A DNA stretch of 17,480 nt from Reyranella sp. (GCA_030679805.1 JAUXST010000216.1:1-17480), one strand, 5' to 3'; positions 6,453-14,028 are shown, counted from the first letter of the stretch. Program-made: numbers and translations. Notes: generated by a model from the letters alone, not told the origin.

Positions 6453-6856
6453 ATCGGCGGCTCATACCAGAAGGTGAGGACAAGGAGCATGGTTGCCAGC
6501 ATGATGGCCGCGATCCCCATCCAGCCCATGATCAGGCGTCCACGGGCGGGCTGGGCGGCGCACGCACCGCGCGCTCTGGCCCGCCATTGTCGCCACGCGA
6601 CGACCCCGGCGCCCGCCAGGCAAGCGACCGCCAGGTAGAAGAGTTCCCGCTGATACGGCGCGGCCAGATAGCCGATGCCGACCAGCGAGGCCGCGCTGAT
6701 CCCCAGGGTGGAGAGCGCAATCGGCAGGGCACAGCACGAGGCGACGCCGAACGCCGCCAGCAATCCGCCCGCGGCGAGTGCAGTTCCTGCCGCGTCGCCC
6801 CTGCGGTCGACGCCGGGTGGCGCAAGCAAAGCATCGGTCTTTATCTTCATATCCAT
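6449..6856 (-). CDS. merT: MerT-like mercuric ion transporter
   Basis: The product is 135 residues with three membrane helices (~24-47, 71-92, 108-129). The first carries the vicinal Cys pair in GVASCCALP (C41, C42), as in MerT, where it takes Hg(II) from the periplasmic side. Classical MerT has a second Cys pair in the cytoplasmic loop; here that loop (RARARGACAAQ) has only C99, with C79 in helix 2. MerT brings Hg(II) into the cytoplasm, usually from MerP to MerA, but neither is encoded nearby. The annotated start is ATG 6856, which directly abuts the -10 of the MerR-type promoter. ATG 6850, two codons later, coincides with the expected transcription start, so the message may be leaderless and the real protein 133 residues. 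Neither ATG has a Shine-Dalgarno sequence. Confidence 0.82.
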   Translation of the reverse strand: MDMKIKTDALLAPPGVDRRGDAAGTALAAGGLLAAFGVASCCALPIALSTLGISAASLVGIGYLAAPYQRELFYLAVACLAGAGVVAWRQWRARARGACAAQPARGRLIMGWMGIAAIMLATMLLVLTFWYEPPI

Positions 6857-6887
6857 TAGGTACAGCCTGTAGCGACTACAGACTCAA
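6857..6887 (-). promoter_or_regulatory. MerR-type operator-promoter (PmerT)
   Basis: On the minus strand, -35 TTGAGT (6887-6882) and -10 TACCTA (6862-6857) are separated by 19 bases, the over-long spacer typical of MerR-activated promoters. The spacer holds a perfect dyad, CTGTAG (6867-6872)-CGA-CTACAG (6876-6881), extended by two further pairs (6864/6884, 6865/6883) beyond one mismatch. The layout matches classical mer operators. merR starts 31 bases beyond it in the opposite direction. Confidence 0.82.
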
Positions 6888-6917
6888 CAGCGCTTCGATC
6901 AAAGGAATGTGATCGCC

Positions 6918-7328
6918 ATGCCGACCAAGGACGCGTTTGCCATCGGCGCTCTCTCCGAGGAGACGGGCGTCAATATCGAGACCATCCGGTATTACGAGCG
7001 GATCGGCCTTCTGCGCAAAGCTGCCCGCAGCGCCGCCGGATATCGGCTCTACCGGGCAGGCGACGTCGCCCGTCTGTGCTTCGTTCGCCGCGCGCGCGAT
7101 CTGGGATTTTCGCTCGAGGACGTGCGACGGCTGCTCGCGCTGGCCGACCGGGAATCGAGATCGTGCGAAGGCGCGAAGGAGATTGCCGAGGCGCATCTTG
7201 AGGAGGTGCGGGCCAAGCTGGTCGATCTACGACAGATGGAGCGCGTTCTTGCCGCTACGGTGAAAGCCTGCGGGCGTGGCGCGGTGCCGGATTGCCCGCT
7301 GCTCGGTTCGTTGGGCCGACTGACCTAG
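6918..7328 (+). CDS. merR: MerR mercury-responsive transcription regulator
   Basis: The product is 136 residues. The MerR winged helix-turn-helix covers ~6-72 (FAIGALSEETGVNIETIRYYERIGLL, then AAGYRLYRAGDVARL and GFSLEDVRRLL). A long dimerisation helix follows at ~86-114. All three cysteines expected of Hg(II)-sensing MerR are present in the right places: C83 (SCEGAKEIAE), C118 and C126 (ACGRGAVPDCPLL). Cd/Pb sensors share part of this pattern, but the merT partner favours mercury. ATG 6918 is chosen because AAAGGA (6901-6906) is upstream; an in-frame GTG at 6909 is possible but sits too close to it. The protein should bind the dyad between it and merT, repressing or activating the divergent operon. 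Confidence 0.9.
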   Translation: MPTKDAFAIGALSEETGVNIETIRYYERIGLLRKAARSAAGYRLYRAGDVARLCFVRRARDLGFSLEDVRRLLALADRESRSCEGAKEIAEAHLEEVRAKLVDLRQMERVLAATVKACGRGAVPDCPLLGSLGRLT

Positions 7329-7341
7329 CCTCGCGGCCGGA

Positions 7342-7364
7342 GGGCGCCGCTTCGATGGGTGCCC
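7342..7364. terminator. Hairpin between the convergent merR and efflux genes
   Basis: GGGCGCC (7342-7348) pairs with GGTGCCC (7358-7364) through six standard pairs and one G-T pair around a nine-base loop. It fills the short gap between the two convergent stop codons. No T run follows on either strand, so termination here is only plausible. Confidence 0.3.
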
Positions 7365-8798
7365 TCACTGCATGATCACCGAGGACGCGGTCGCGGTTGG
7401 CGTACCGTTGCCCGACGGGTCGCCGCCGATGGTGAGGGCGGCCTGGAGGTCGGCCACGGCGAGCAGGAAGTCGCGCCTCGCGTCGAGCGAAGCCGCGTTC
7501 GCGGCGATGCGCACGCGGGTGTCGGCGAGATACTTGAACAGATCGACCCGCATGCCTTCGCCGACGAGGACGCCGGTGTTGTAGCGCAGCATGATCTCCT
7601 TGGAGACGATTTGGCGCAGCGGCAGCACGCGATCTCGGTAGGAACGGGCGATGTCGTAGGTGGCGCGGTAGGTCTCGTAGGCGATGCGCGCCTCGGAGCG
7701 GGCATCGACGGCCTTGCCGGCCAGGAGGTTCAGTGCCCGCATGTAGGTCTCGCGCGCCGTTCGCGTGCGCGCCTCGCCGGTGTCGAAGATCGGGATCTGG
7801 AGGTCGATCTGCGCGCCGCCGCGGTTGATCGCGGTGTCGAAGTTGGTCAGCGGGTTGGCCGTCTCGTTGTTGAAGATGCCGGACAGTTGCAGCATCGAGA
7901 CGTAGCGCGTGGCCTCGGTGAGGGAGAGAGACTTGGCGAGCGCCGTGACCTCGCGGCGCGCGATCTCGAGGTCGACGCGGCGCTTGATCGCCTCGACCTC
8001 CACTTCCGCCGGAGAGTCGAGCGCCGACGGCAGCGGGGGCAACTCGCCGGGCAAGGCGAAGGCAAGGCCGGCGCCGGACAGGCCGAGCAGCCGGACGAGC
8101 GTTTCGTGGTCGCGACGTGCCCGCAGCTTCGCCTGCGCCACGCGGGCGTCCAGCTCGGCGCGGAAGGCGGCGATCTCGGCCTGGTCGAGCTGGTCGCCGC
8201 CGCCGGCTTCGCCCATCCCGGCGATCAGCCGCGCCGCCGCGTCGGCCGTGGCGCGGGTCTGCTCCAGGAAGCCGACCTGCTGGTGCGAGGCGATGGCCCG
8301 CACGTAGGCGCGGCGGGTATCTGCTGCCAAACGCAGGGTGGCTCCGATCGCCCGATAACGCGCCTGCCCGAAGCGTTCGGCGGCGATCGCCGTGCGCCGC
8401 GGCAGGGTGATGAGGTTGAGGATGTCCTCGATAAGCCGGACCTCGAAGTTGGCCACCCCGGTGCCGGCGACCCGCAGCAGCGAGAGGCCTGGATTGGGCG
8501 GCAGGCTCGCCTGGACGTAGGCTGCTTCCGAGATCCCAAGGTCGTTGTAGGCGGCCTGGAGGGTGCGATTGTTCAGGAGGGCGATCTGCACCGCCTGTTC
8601 GGCCGACAACGGCCCGGCCAGCAGGGCGGCCACCTGCTCGCGGGCGCGCGCCGCCTGCTCGTCGGTCGATATCTTGACCACGTCCTTGCCGATCTCCTGC
8701 CGGACGCCGCTTGCGACCTCTCCCATGCCGCCGTCGGCCGAGAACTGGGCGCAGCCCGCCAGCAGGGCGGACAGCGCGAGAAAAGCCGGGCGTCTCAT
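7365..8798 (-). CDS. Outer-membrane efflux lipoprotein (CusC/CzcC-like, TolC family)
   Basis: The product is 477 residues. MRRPAFLALSALLAGC is a lipoprotein signal with Cys16 as the lipidation site. Two outer-membrane efflux repeats follow. The first starts LSAEQAVQIALLNNRTLQAAYNDLGI and includes SLPPNPGLSLLR; the second contains NFDTAINRGGAQIDLQIPIFDTGEARTR and a coiled-coil-like stretch to ~450. TolC-type proteins form the trimeric duct that completes a tripartite pump, here with the CusA- and CusB-like proteins. The start ATG 8798 overlaps the pump gene stop (ATGA, 8795-8798), with AGGAGG seven bases upstream. It is the last gene of the operon; in many Cus/Czc loci the C gene comes first. 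Confidence 0.9.
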   Translation of the reverse strand: MRRPAFLALSALLAGCAQFSADGGMGEVASGVRQEIGKDVVKISTDEQAARAREQVAALLAGPLSAEQAVQIALLNNRTLQAAYNDLGISEAAYVQASLPPNPGLSLLRVAGTGVANFEVRLIEDILNLITLPRRTAIAAERFGQARYRAIGATLRLAADTRRAYVRAIASHQQVGFLEQTRATADAAARLIAGMGEAGGGDQLDQAEIAAFRAELDARVAQAKLRARRDHETLVRLLGLSGAGLAFALPGELPPLPSALDSPAEVEVEAIKRRVDLEIARREVTALAKSLSLTEATRYVSMLQLSGIFNNETANPLTNFDTAINRGGAQIDLQIPIFDTGEARTRTARETYMRALNLLAGKAVDARSEARIAYETYRATYDIARSYRDRVLPLRQIVSKEIMLRYNTGVLVGEGMRVDLFKYLADTRVRIAANAASLDARRDFLLAVADLQAALTIGGDPSGNGTPTATASSVIMQ

Positions 8799-11700
8799 GC
8801 GTGTGCCTCCTCGATGGCAGTGGGTGCTGGCTGCAGGTGCCAGCCCTTGATCAGCGCGTAGAGCGCCGGGATCACCAGCAGGGTGAGCAGGGTCGAACTC
8901 ACCATGCCGCCGATCATCGGCACGGCGATGCGCTGCATCACCTCCGAGCCGGTGCCGGTGCTCCACAGGATCGGCAGCAGTCCCGCCATGATGGCCGTCA
9001 CCGTCATCATCTTGGGCCGCACGCGCTCGACGGCACCCTCGACGATGGCGGCGCGCAGGTCCGACCGGTCCAGCGGCCGACCCTCCGCCGCGCAACGCCG
9101 CTGCCGTTCCTTCAGGGCCTGGTCGAGGTAGATCAGCATCACCACGCCGGTTTCGGCGGCGACGCCCGCCAGCGCGATGAAGCCGACGGCCACGGCCACG
9201 CTCATGTTGAAGCCCATCCACCACACGAGCCAGAAGCCGCCGACCAGCGAGAAGGGCAGCGACAGCATGACGATCAGCGTCTCGGTCAGGCGCCGGAAGT
9301 TGAGGTAGAGCAGCACCAGGATCAGCAGCAACGTGGCCGGCACGACGATCTGCAGCCGGGCCTCGGCCCTCTCGAGGAACTCGAACTGGCCGCTCCAGAT
9401 CGCGTACGAGCCGGGCGGGAACTTCACCTTCTCCTGTACGGCGCGCCGCGCATCGGCGACGTAGTTGCCGAGGTCGCGGTCACGAAAGTCGACGAAGACA
9501 TAGACCGCGAGCTGGGCGTTCTCGGTGCGGATGGTGGTCGGCCCCTGGTTCACCTTCATGCTGGCGAGCTGGCCAAGCGGAAGCATGCCGCCGCGCATGG
9601 TCGAGACCAGCACGTCGGAAGCGATGGCCTGCGGGTCGGACCGCAGGTCGCGCGGGTAGCGGACGTTGACGGTGTAGCGCTCGCGTCCCTCCACCGTCGT
9701 GGTCACCGCCTCGCCGCCCAGGGCGCTCGACACCGCGAGCTGCAGATCCTCGACGGTGACACCGTATTGGGCGAGCCGCGCCCGGTCGGGCACGATGTCG
9801 AGGAACGAACCGCCGGTGACCCTCTCGGCGAAGGCGCTGGTGGTGCCGGGCACGCTGCGCACCGCCGCCTCGACCTGGCGCGCGAGGCCTTCCAGCTCAC
9901 CAAGGTCGCGACCCAGCAGCTTGATGCCCACGGGCGTGCGGATGCCGGTGGCCAGCATGTCGGTGCGGGCCTTGATCGGCATCGTCCAGGCGTTGCTGAC
10001 GCCGGGAAACTGCAGCGCGCGGTCGAGTTCGGCGATCAGGGCGTCGACGTTCATGCCCGGCCGCCACAACGCCTTGGGTTTGAGGTTGATGACGGTCTCG
10101 AACATTTCGAGCGGGGCCGGATCGGTGGCCGTGCCGGCGCGGCCGCCCTTGCCGTAGACCGACGCCACCTCGGGGAACGACCGAATGATCTTGCCTTGGG
10201 TCTGCAGCAGCTCCGCCGTCTTGGTCACCGAGAGGCCCGGCAACGTCGTCGGCATGTAGAACAGCGTGCCTTCGTCGAGGGTCGGCATGAATTCGCTGCC
10301 GAGCCGGGATGCCGGCCATGCCGTCGCGCCCAGCATCGCCAGTGCAAGCACGATGGTGAGAACGCGGGCGCGCAGCACCAGCCGGATCGCCGGCCGGTAG
10401 AGCCAGATCAGCAGCCGGTTCACCGGATTGCGGTGCTCGGCCAGGATCCGGCCACGCACGAACAGAAGCATCAACGCCGGCACCAGAGTGACCGAGAGCA
10501 GCGCCGCCGCCGCCATCGCCAGGCTCTTGGTCCATGCCAGTGGCTTGAACATCCGGCCCTCCTGCGCCTCCAGGCTGAAGATCGGCAGGAACGACACGGT
10601 GATCACCAACAGGCTGAAGAACAGCGCCGGCCCGACCTCGACAGCCGCCGCGACGATCGCTTCGTTGCGCGACTGGCCGGGCTTCAGCCGCTCCAGGTGC
10701 TTGTGGGCGTTCTCGATCATGACGATGGCGGCGTCGATCATGGCACCGATGGCGATGGCGATGCCGCCGAGACTCATGATGTTGGAACCGATGCCGAGCA
10801 GGTGCATGGCGAGGAAAGCCATCAGAATGCCGACCGGCAAGGTGACGATCGCCACCAGTGCCGAGCGCACGTGAAGCAGGAACGCGAAACAGACCAGCGC
10901 CACCACGATGCTCTCTTCGAGCAGCGTGTGGATCAGGGTCTCGATGGCACGATGGATCAGGTCCGAACGGTCGTAGACCGGCTCGATGCGCACGCCCTCG
11001 GGCAGGCCAGGCGCGATCTCCCTGAGCTTGGCCTTGACGTTGGCGATGACGTCGAGCGCGTTCTGGCCGAAACGCTGCAGCACGATGCCACTCACCACCT
11101 CGCCCTCGCCGTCGAGCTCGGTGACGCCGCGCCGCTCGTCGGGGCCGAACTCGACCCGTGCCACGTCGCGCAGCAGCACCGGTACCGTCCCGTCGGCGCG
11201 CAGCACGATCTGCTCAAGGTCGGCCGTGTTTCTGATGTAGCCACGGCCGCGCACCATGAACTCGGTCTCGGCCATCTCGACGACCCGGCCGCCGACCTCG
11301 CGATTGCTGGCGCGTATCGCGGCAATCACGCGGGCCAGCGGCACGCCGAAGCCGCGCAGCTTCATGGGGTCGACCACGACGTTGTACTGCCGCACGAAGC
11401 CGCCGACGCTGGCGACTTCGGCCACACCCTCGGCCTTGGCGAGACCGAAGCGGATGTACCAATCCTGCAGCGAGCGCAGCTCGGCCAGCGAGCGGTTGGC
11501 GCCCACCACGACGTACTGGAAGACCCAGCCGACGCCGGTGGCGTCGGGGCCCAAGGTCGGCTTGACCTCGGCCGGAAGCTTTTGGGCGCCTGAATTCAGA
11601 TACTCCAGCACGCGGCTGCGCGCCCAGTAGATGTCGGTGCCGTCCTCGAAGATGACGTAGACGAACGACACGCCGAAAAACGAGAAGCCGCGTACGGCGC

Positions 11701-11938
11701 GGCTGCGCGGCACCGCCAGCATCGCCGTGGTCAGTGGATAGGTGACCTGGTCCTCGACCACCTGCGGTGCCTGGCCCGGCATCTCGGTGTAGACGATCAC
11801 CTGGGTGTCGGAGAGATCGGGGATGGCGTCGAGCGAGACGCGACCGATCGCATAGAGGCCGCCGCCGACGAGGGCCAAGGTGGCCATGAAGATCAGCAGC
11901 AGGTTGCGCGCCGACCAGCGGATGAGGCTGGCGATCAT
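8795..11938 (-). CDS. cusA: CusA-like heavy-metal RND efflux pump (Cu+/Ag+ type)
   Basis: The product is 1047 residues, the usual length of heavy-metal RND pumps. TM1 lies at ~12-34, with VSLDAIPDLSDTQVIVYTE after it and GVSFVYVIFEDGTDIYWARSRV further on. Transmembrane segments 2-6 are clustered around 340-540, and TM8-12 near the C terminus. TM4 reads GGIAIAIGAMIDAAIVMIEN followed by AHKHLE; this Met-containing form with its Asp and Glu is the CusA/SilA subgroup pattern rather than that of Co/Zn/Cd pumps. Methionines in PLEMFET and RTDMLATG in the porter domain agree with a Cu/Ag path, but I cannot align them to the known triad without a tool. The pump should export periplasmic or cytosolic Cu+/Ag+ using the proton gradient. 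ATG 11938 overlaps the cusB stop, with a GGGGGGAG stretch upstream. Confidence 0.95.
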   Translation of the reverse strand: MIASLIRWSARNLLLIFMATLALVGGGLYAIGRVSLDAIPDLSDTQVIVYTEMPGQAPQVVEDQVTYPLTTAMLAVPRSRAVRGFSFFGVSFVYVIFEDGTDIYWARSRVLEYLNSGAQKLPAEVKPTLGPDATGVGWVFQYVVVGANRSLAELRSLQDWYIRFGLAKAEGVAEVASVGGFVRQYNVVVDPMKLRGFGVPLARVIAAIRASNREVGGRVVEMAETEFMVRGRGYIRNTADLEQIVLRADGTVPVLLRDVARVEFGPDERRGVTELDGEGEVVSGIVLQRFGQNALDVIANVKAKLREIAPGLPEGVRIEPVYDRSDLIHRAIETLIHTLLEESIVVALVCFAFLLHVRSALVAIVTLPVGILMAFLAMHLLGIGSNIMSLGGIAIAIGAMIDAAIVMIENAHKHLERLKPGQSRNEAIVAAAVEVGPALFFSLLVITVSFLPIFSLEAQEGRMFKPLAWTKSLAMAAAALLSVTLVPALMLLFVRGRILAEHRNPVNRLLIWLYRPAIRLVLRARVLTIVLALAMLGATAWPASRLGSEFMPTLDEGTLFYMPTTLPGLSVTKTAELLQTQGKIIRSFPEVASVYGKGGRAGTATDPAPLEMFETVINLKPKALWRPGMNVDALIAELDRALQFPGVSNAWTMPIKARTDMLATGIRTPVGIKLLGRDLGELEGLARQVEAAVRSVPGTTSAFAERVTGGSFLDIVPDRARLAQYGVTVEDLQLAVSSALGGEAVTTTVEGRERYTVNVRYPRDLRSDPQAIASDVLVSTMRGGMLPLGQLASMKVNQGPTTIRTENAQLAVYVFVDFRDRDLGNYVADARRAVQEKVKFPPGSYAIWSGQFEFLERAEARLQIVVPATLLLILVLLYLNFRRLTETLIVMLSLPFSLVGGFWLVWWMGFNMSVAVAVGFIALAGVAAETGVVMLIYLDQALKERQRRCAAEGRPLDRSDLRAAIVEGAVERVRPKMMTVTAIMAGLLPILWSTGTGSEVMQRIAVPMIGGMVSSTLLTLLVIPALYALIKGWHLQPAPTAIEEAHA

Positions 11939-13152
11939 TTGCCGTCTCCCCCCGGCTGGCCCTGGGTGAACGCCGCGAGGGCGGCGCGCAGGTTGCTCTC
12001 GGCGTCGATCAGGAAGGTGGCCGAGGTGACGACCCGCTCGCCCGGCTTCAGCCCCTCCAGCACCTGCACATATCCCGGCACGCGGACGCCGAGCCTGACC
12101 GGGCGTGGCTCGAAGCGGCCTTCGCTGCGTTCGACCAGCACGATCTGCCGCTTGCCGTTGTCGATCACCGCCGAGTCCGGCACGGCCACCCATTGGCCCG
12201 GGATCGGCGCCTCGATCTCGACGGTGGCCGCCATGTCGGCGCGCAGCAGCCCATCGGGGTTGGCGACCTCGATTCTGAGGCGCGCCGTGCGGCTCTCCTT
12301 GTCGACGCTGGGATATATGAAGGTGACGCGGCCGGGGAACGGACGGTCGGGCCAGGCGTTGACCGTGACCTTGGCCATGTCGCCCGCCTTCACGAAGGCG
12401 AGGTCCTGCTCGTAGACCTCGGCCAGCACCCACATCACCGACGTGTCGACGATCCGAAACAGCGTCTCGCCGGGCTGGTAGCGCATGCCCGCGACCGCAG
12501 TCTTCTCGATCACCGTGCCGGCCGTCGGCGCCGGCACGGCGATGGTGCGTGGCGGACGTTCGCCGCGGCGCAGCTTCTCCAGGTCGCTTTCGGGATAATC
12601 GAGATTGCGCAGGCGACCCTCAGCGCCGCTCTGCGTGCCGCGCGACAGCATGAATTCCTGCTGCAGCACGTTGAGTTCGGGGCTGTAGACCTCGAACAGC
12701 GGTTGCCCGCGCGTCACCGTATCGCCTGTGGCGTTGACCAGCAGCTTCTCGATCCAGCCGCCGAACTTGGGCGCGACGACCGACTGGCGGCGCTCGTCGA
12801 ATTGGACCGTGGCGAAGGCGCGCACGGTGCGGGCGAGGGGGCGCTCGCGCACCTCCTCGCTGCGCACGCCGAGCCTCTGCACCTTGTCGAGGCTGATCTT
12901 GACGGTGCCCGCTGCATCGCCCGTCTCGTCTTCGCAGACGGGGATGTACGCCATGTTCATCGCATCCTTCTTGGGCACCGGCGAGGTATCGGGCGCGCCC
13001 ATCGGATTGCGGTAGAATTTGACCTTGCCGCCACCGCAGGCTGGGTCGATCTGCGCGCTCGCGCTGCCACCGGTGACGGCCATGGTAGCGATGATGACAA
13101 CCAGGAGAACGACGCCGGCGATGCCGGGTCGCGACTTTGCAACAGACTTCAT
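11935..13152 (-). CDS. cusB: CusB-like periplasmic adaptor with heavy-metal-binding domain
   Basis: The product is 405 residues. The N-terminal signal or anchor helix spans ~11-33. A heavy-metal-binding domain follows at ~45-73 (FYRNPMGAPDTSPVPKKDAM then NMAYIPV), a Met-rich module common in Cus/Sil adaptors. The rest is a standard membrane-fusion protein: barrel-sandwich halves (VVAPKFGGWIEKLLVNATGD and RTIAVPAPTAGTVIEKTAV), a short helical hairpin with YSPELNVLQQEF, and a beta-barrel with VNAWPDRPFPGRVTFIYP. It links the pump to the outer-membrane protein and passes metal ions. The start ATG 13152 has GGAGGG about seven bases upstream. It follows a small exported protein by 62 bases and overlaps cusA by four. 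Confidence 0.94.
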   Translation of the reverse strand: MKSVAKSRPGIAGVVLLVVIIATMAVTGGSASAQIDPACGGGKVKFYRNPMGAPDTSPVPKKDAMNMAYIPVCEDETGDAAGTVKISLDKVQRLGVRSEEVRERPLARTVRAFATVQFDERRQSVVAPKFGGWIEKLLVNATGDTVTRGQPLFEVYSPELNVLQQEFMLSRGTQSGAEGRLRNLDYPESDLEKLRRGERPPRTIAVPAPTAGTVIEKTAVAGMRYQPGETLFRIVDTSVMWVLAEVYEQDLAFVKAGDMAKVTVNAWPDRPFPGRVTFIYPSVDKESRTARLRIEVANPDGLLRADMAATVEIEAPIPGQWVAVPDSAVIDNGKRQIVLVERSEGRFEPRPVRLGVRVPGYVQVLEGLKPGERVVTSATFLIDAESNLRAALAAFTQGQPGGDGK

Positions 13153-13214
13153 GAATCCCTCCGCGATGCCGCGCGCGCGGAAAGGCGCGCCGGCTCAAGC
13201 CGACCGTCGAAGGG

Positions 13215-13562
13215 TCAGGCGCGCGGAGGGAAGGGGTCGGGCGGCGGCGACAGGCCGCTGAGGATGATTGTGCGAAGCGGCCAACGGATCTGGCCGAAGC
13301 CGATCGTCGGCAGGTCGAACGCCGAGGCCACCAGCGTCGGCGTGCCGCTCGGGGATATCTGCACGCAGGTCGAAGCCGGTGTCGGGCAGGGCAGGCTGTT
13401 GCATTCGTCGCAATGCACGCAGGGGGCGCCGACGGTGCTATGCGCAGGGGCCGGCGTGGCGATCGGTCCGGCCGCCGCGGCGAGCGTCGTCAGCCCACCC
13501 GCCAAGACGGCGAGGCAGCCAAGAACGGCGGCAAGCAGACGCAAACCCATCATACGAAGCAT
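13215..13562 (-). CDS. Small Cys-rich exported protein heading the cus operon
   Basis: The product is 115 residues. A signal peptide covers ~1-31 (MLRMMGLRLLAAVLGCLAVL, then AGGLTTLAAAA). The mature part has a cysteine cluster, CVHCDEC (48-54) with further cysteines at 59 and 66, then TLVASAFDLPTIGFGQIRW and a Pro-rich C terminus, LSGLSPPPDPFPPRA. I have the impression that such proteins recur beside alphaproteobacterial metal-efflux genes, but I know of no assigned function. A periplasmic Cu/Ag-binding or sensing role, as CusF fulfils elsewhere, would suit its place; that is inference, and CusF itself has no such Cys cluster. ATG 13562 has GGAG in register; internal Met4 or Met5 are alternative starts. 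A heme-lyase or zinc-ribbon assignment is not supported. Confidence 0.78.
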   Translation of the reverse strand: MLRMMGLRLLAAVLGCLAVLAGGLTTLAAAAGPIATPAPAHSTVGAPCVHCDECNSLPCPTPASTCVQISPSGTPTLVASAFDLPTIGFGQIRWPLRTIILSGLSPPPDPFPPRA

Positions 13563-13662
13563 CGTGCTCCGCGCGACGCGCCGGTGCCAGTCACTTCATC
13601 GTCACACCGGGTGTCGCGCCAGGTGACGGCAAACTGCCTGCAGCAGGGTCATCCTTCTACCA

Positions 13663-13702
13663 TATATAGGATATTGACGATCAGACGGAAATTCGATAGT
13701 CC
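13663..13702. promoter_or_regulatory. Candidate back-to-back promoters between the cus operon and the small plus-strand gene
   Basis: For the minus strand, TATATA (13668-13663) is a good -10 sequence about 100 bases before ATG 13562, without a convincing -35. For the plus strand, TTGACG (13674-13679) is a good -35, followed at 15 or 17 bases by GATAGT (13695-13700) or TAGTCC (13697-13702). No CueR- or CopY-type dyad is visible, so how copper would control the operon is not apparent here. Confidence 0.35.
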
Positions 13703-13734
13703 TCTTCCTGTTCTAGCTTGGAGGAGATGACGAC

Positions 13735-13987
13735 ATGGGTTGGATCCATTGCCCGATCGAAGAGGTTCCCGAAGAGGTGTTGGCCGAGAAGCCGCCGGCG
13801 CCGCGATGTGTCGCTGTCGATCTACATCGAGAGGGTCGAGGAGGAGGCGGAGATTCGCGCGGCCAAGCCGCAATACCGCGCGACCTGGTATCGCGGCCGG
13901 CAGATCAGCCACGTGCGCCGCGTCAACGATGCGATGCTGATGCGCCTGCTGCGTCGCCTGCCGCTGAAGCCGGAAGGGAAATTCTGA
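13735..13987 (+). pseudogene. Small gene with an apparent +1 frameshift
   Basis: GGAGGAG (13720-13726) is spaced perfectly before ATG 13735, which opens a protein-like frame (MGWIHCPIEEVPEEVLAEKP, then PAPR). From about 13800 protein-like sequence with high GC at third codon positions continues in the next frame: DVSLSIYIERVEEEAEIRAA, KPQYRATWYRGRQISHVRRV, NDAMLMRLLRRL, ending at TGA 13985-13987. In the first frame the continuation becomes Arg/Gly/Ala shadow. One extra base within the GC-rich run 13789-13805 would explain this; the restored product would have about 83 residues. The C-terminal pattern (YRGRQ...VRRVNDAMLMRLLRRL) recalls the tail of small HTH-type hypothetical proteins from alphaproteobacteria, a weak resemblance. 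Alternatives are a sequencing error, a GTG start at 13808 with an unrelated leader peptide, or programmed frameshifting. Confidence 0.5.
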
Positions 13988-14005
13988 AGTCGAATCCAGC
14001 GATGC

Positions 14006-14028
14006 CCGCCTATGGCGGACATTTCAGG
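14006..14028. repeat. Hairpin repeat copy 1: CCGCC-TAT-GGCGG followed by ACATTTCAGG
   Basis: Perfect five-pair stem 14006-14010 with 14014-14018 around a three-base loop, then ACATTTCAGG (14019-14028). It lies 19 bases after the stop of the frameshifted small gene and shares stem and tail with a second copy at 14121-14146. Confidence 0.6.

Noticed and set aside
6022..6483. N-terminal extension of the HicB-like protein to 240 residues.
   Set aside because: The extension overlaps the GDCCVxC gene in another frame and shows no domain. A good ribosome-binding site precedes ATG 6021, where the family similarity begins.
7359..8861. A 500-codon open frame on the plus strand opposite the outer-membrane efflux gene.
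   Set aside because: Low-complexity Gly/Arg/Asp composition, no family motif, and complete overlap with a well-supported TolC-type gene.
8711..11593. A 960-codon open frame on the plus strand opposite the cusA-like gene.
   Set aside because: Its product is rich in His, Gln, Arg and Asp with no recognisable domain, as expected for the antisense shadow of a high-GC gene. The minus strand here has clear RND homology.
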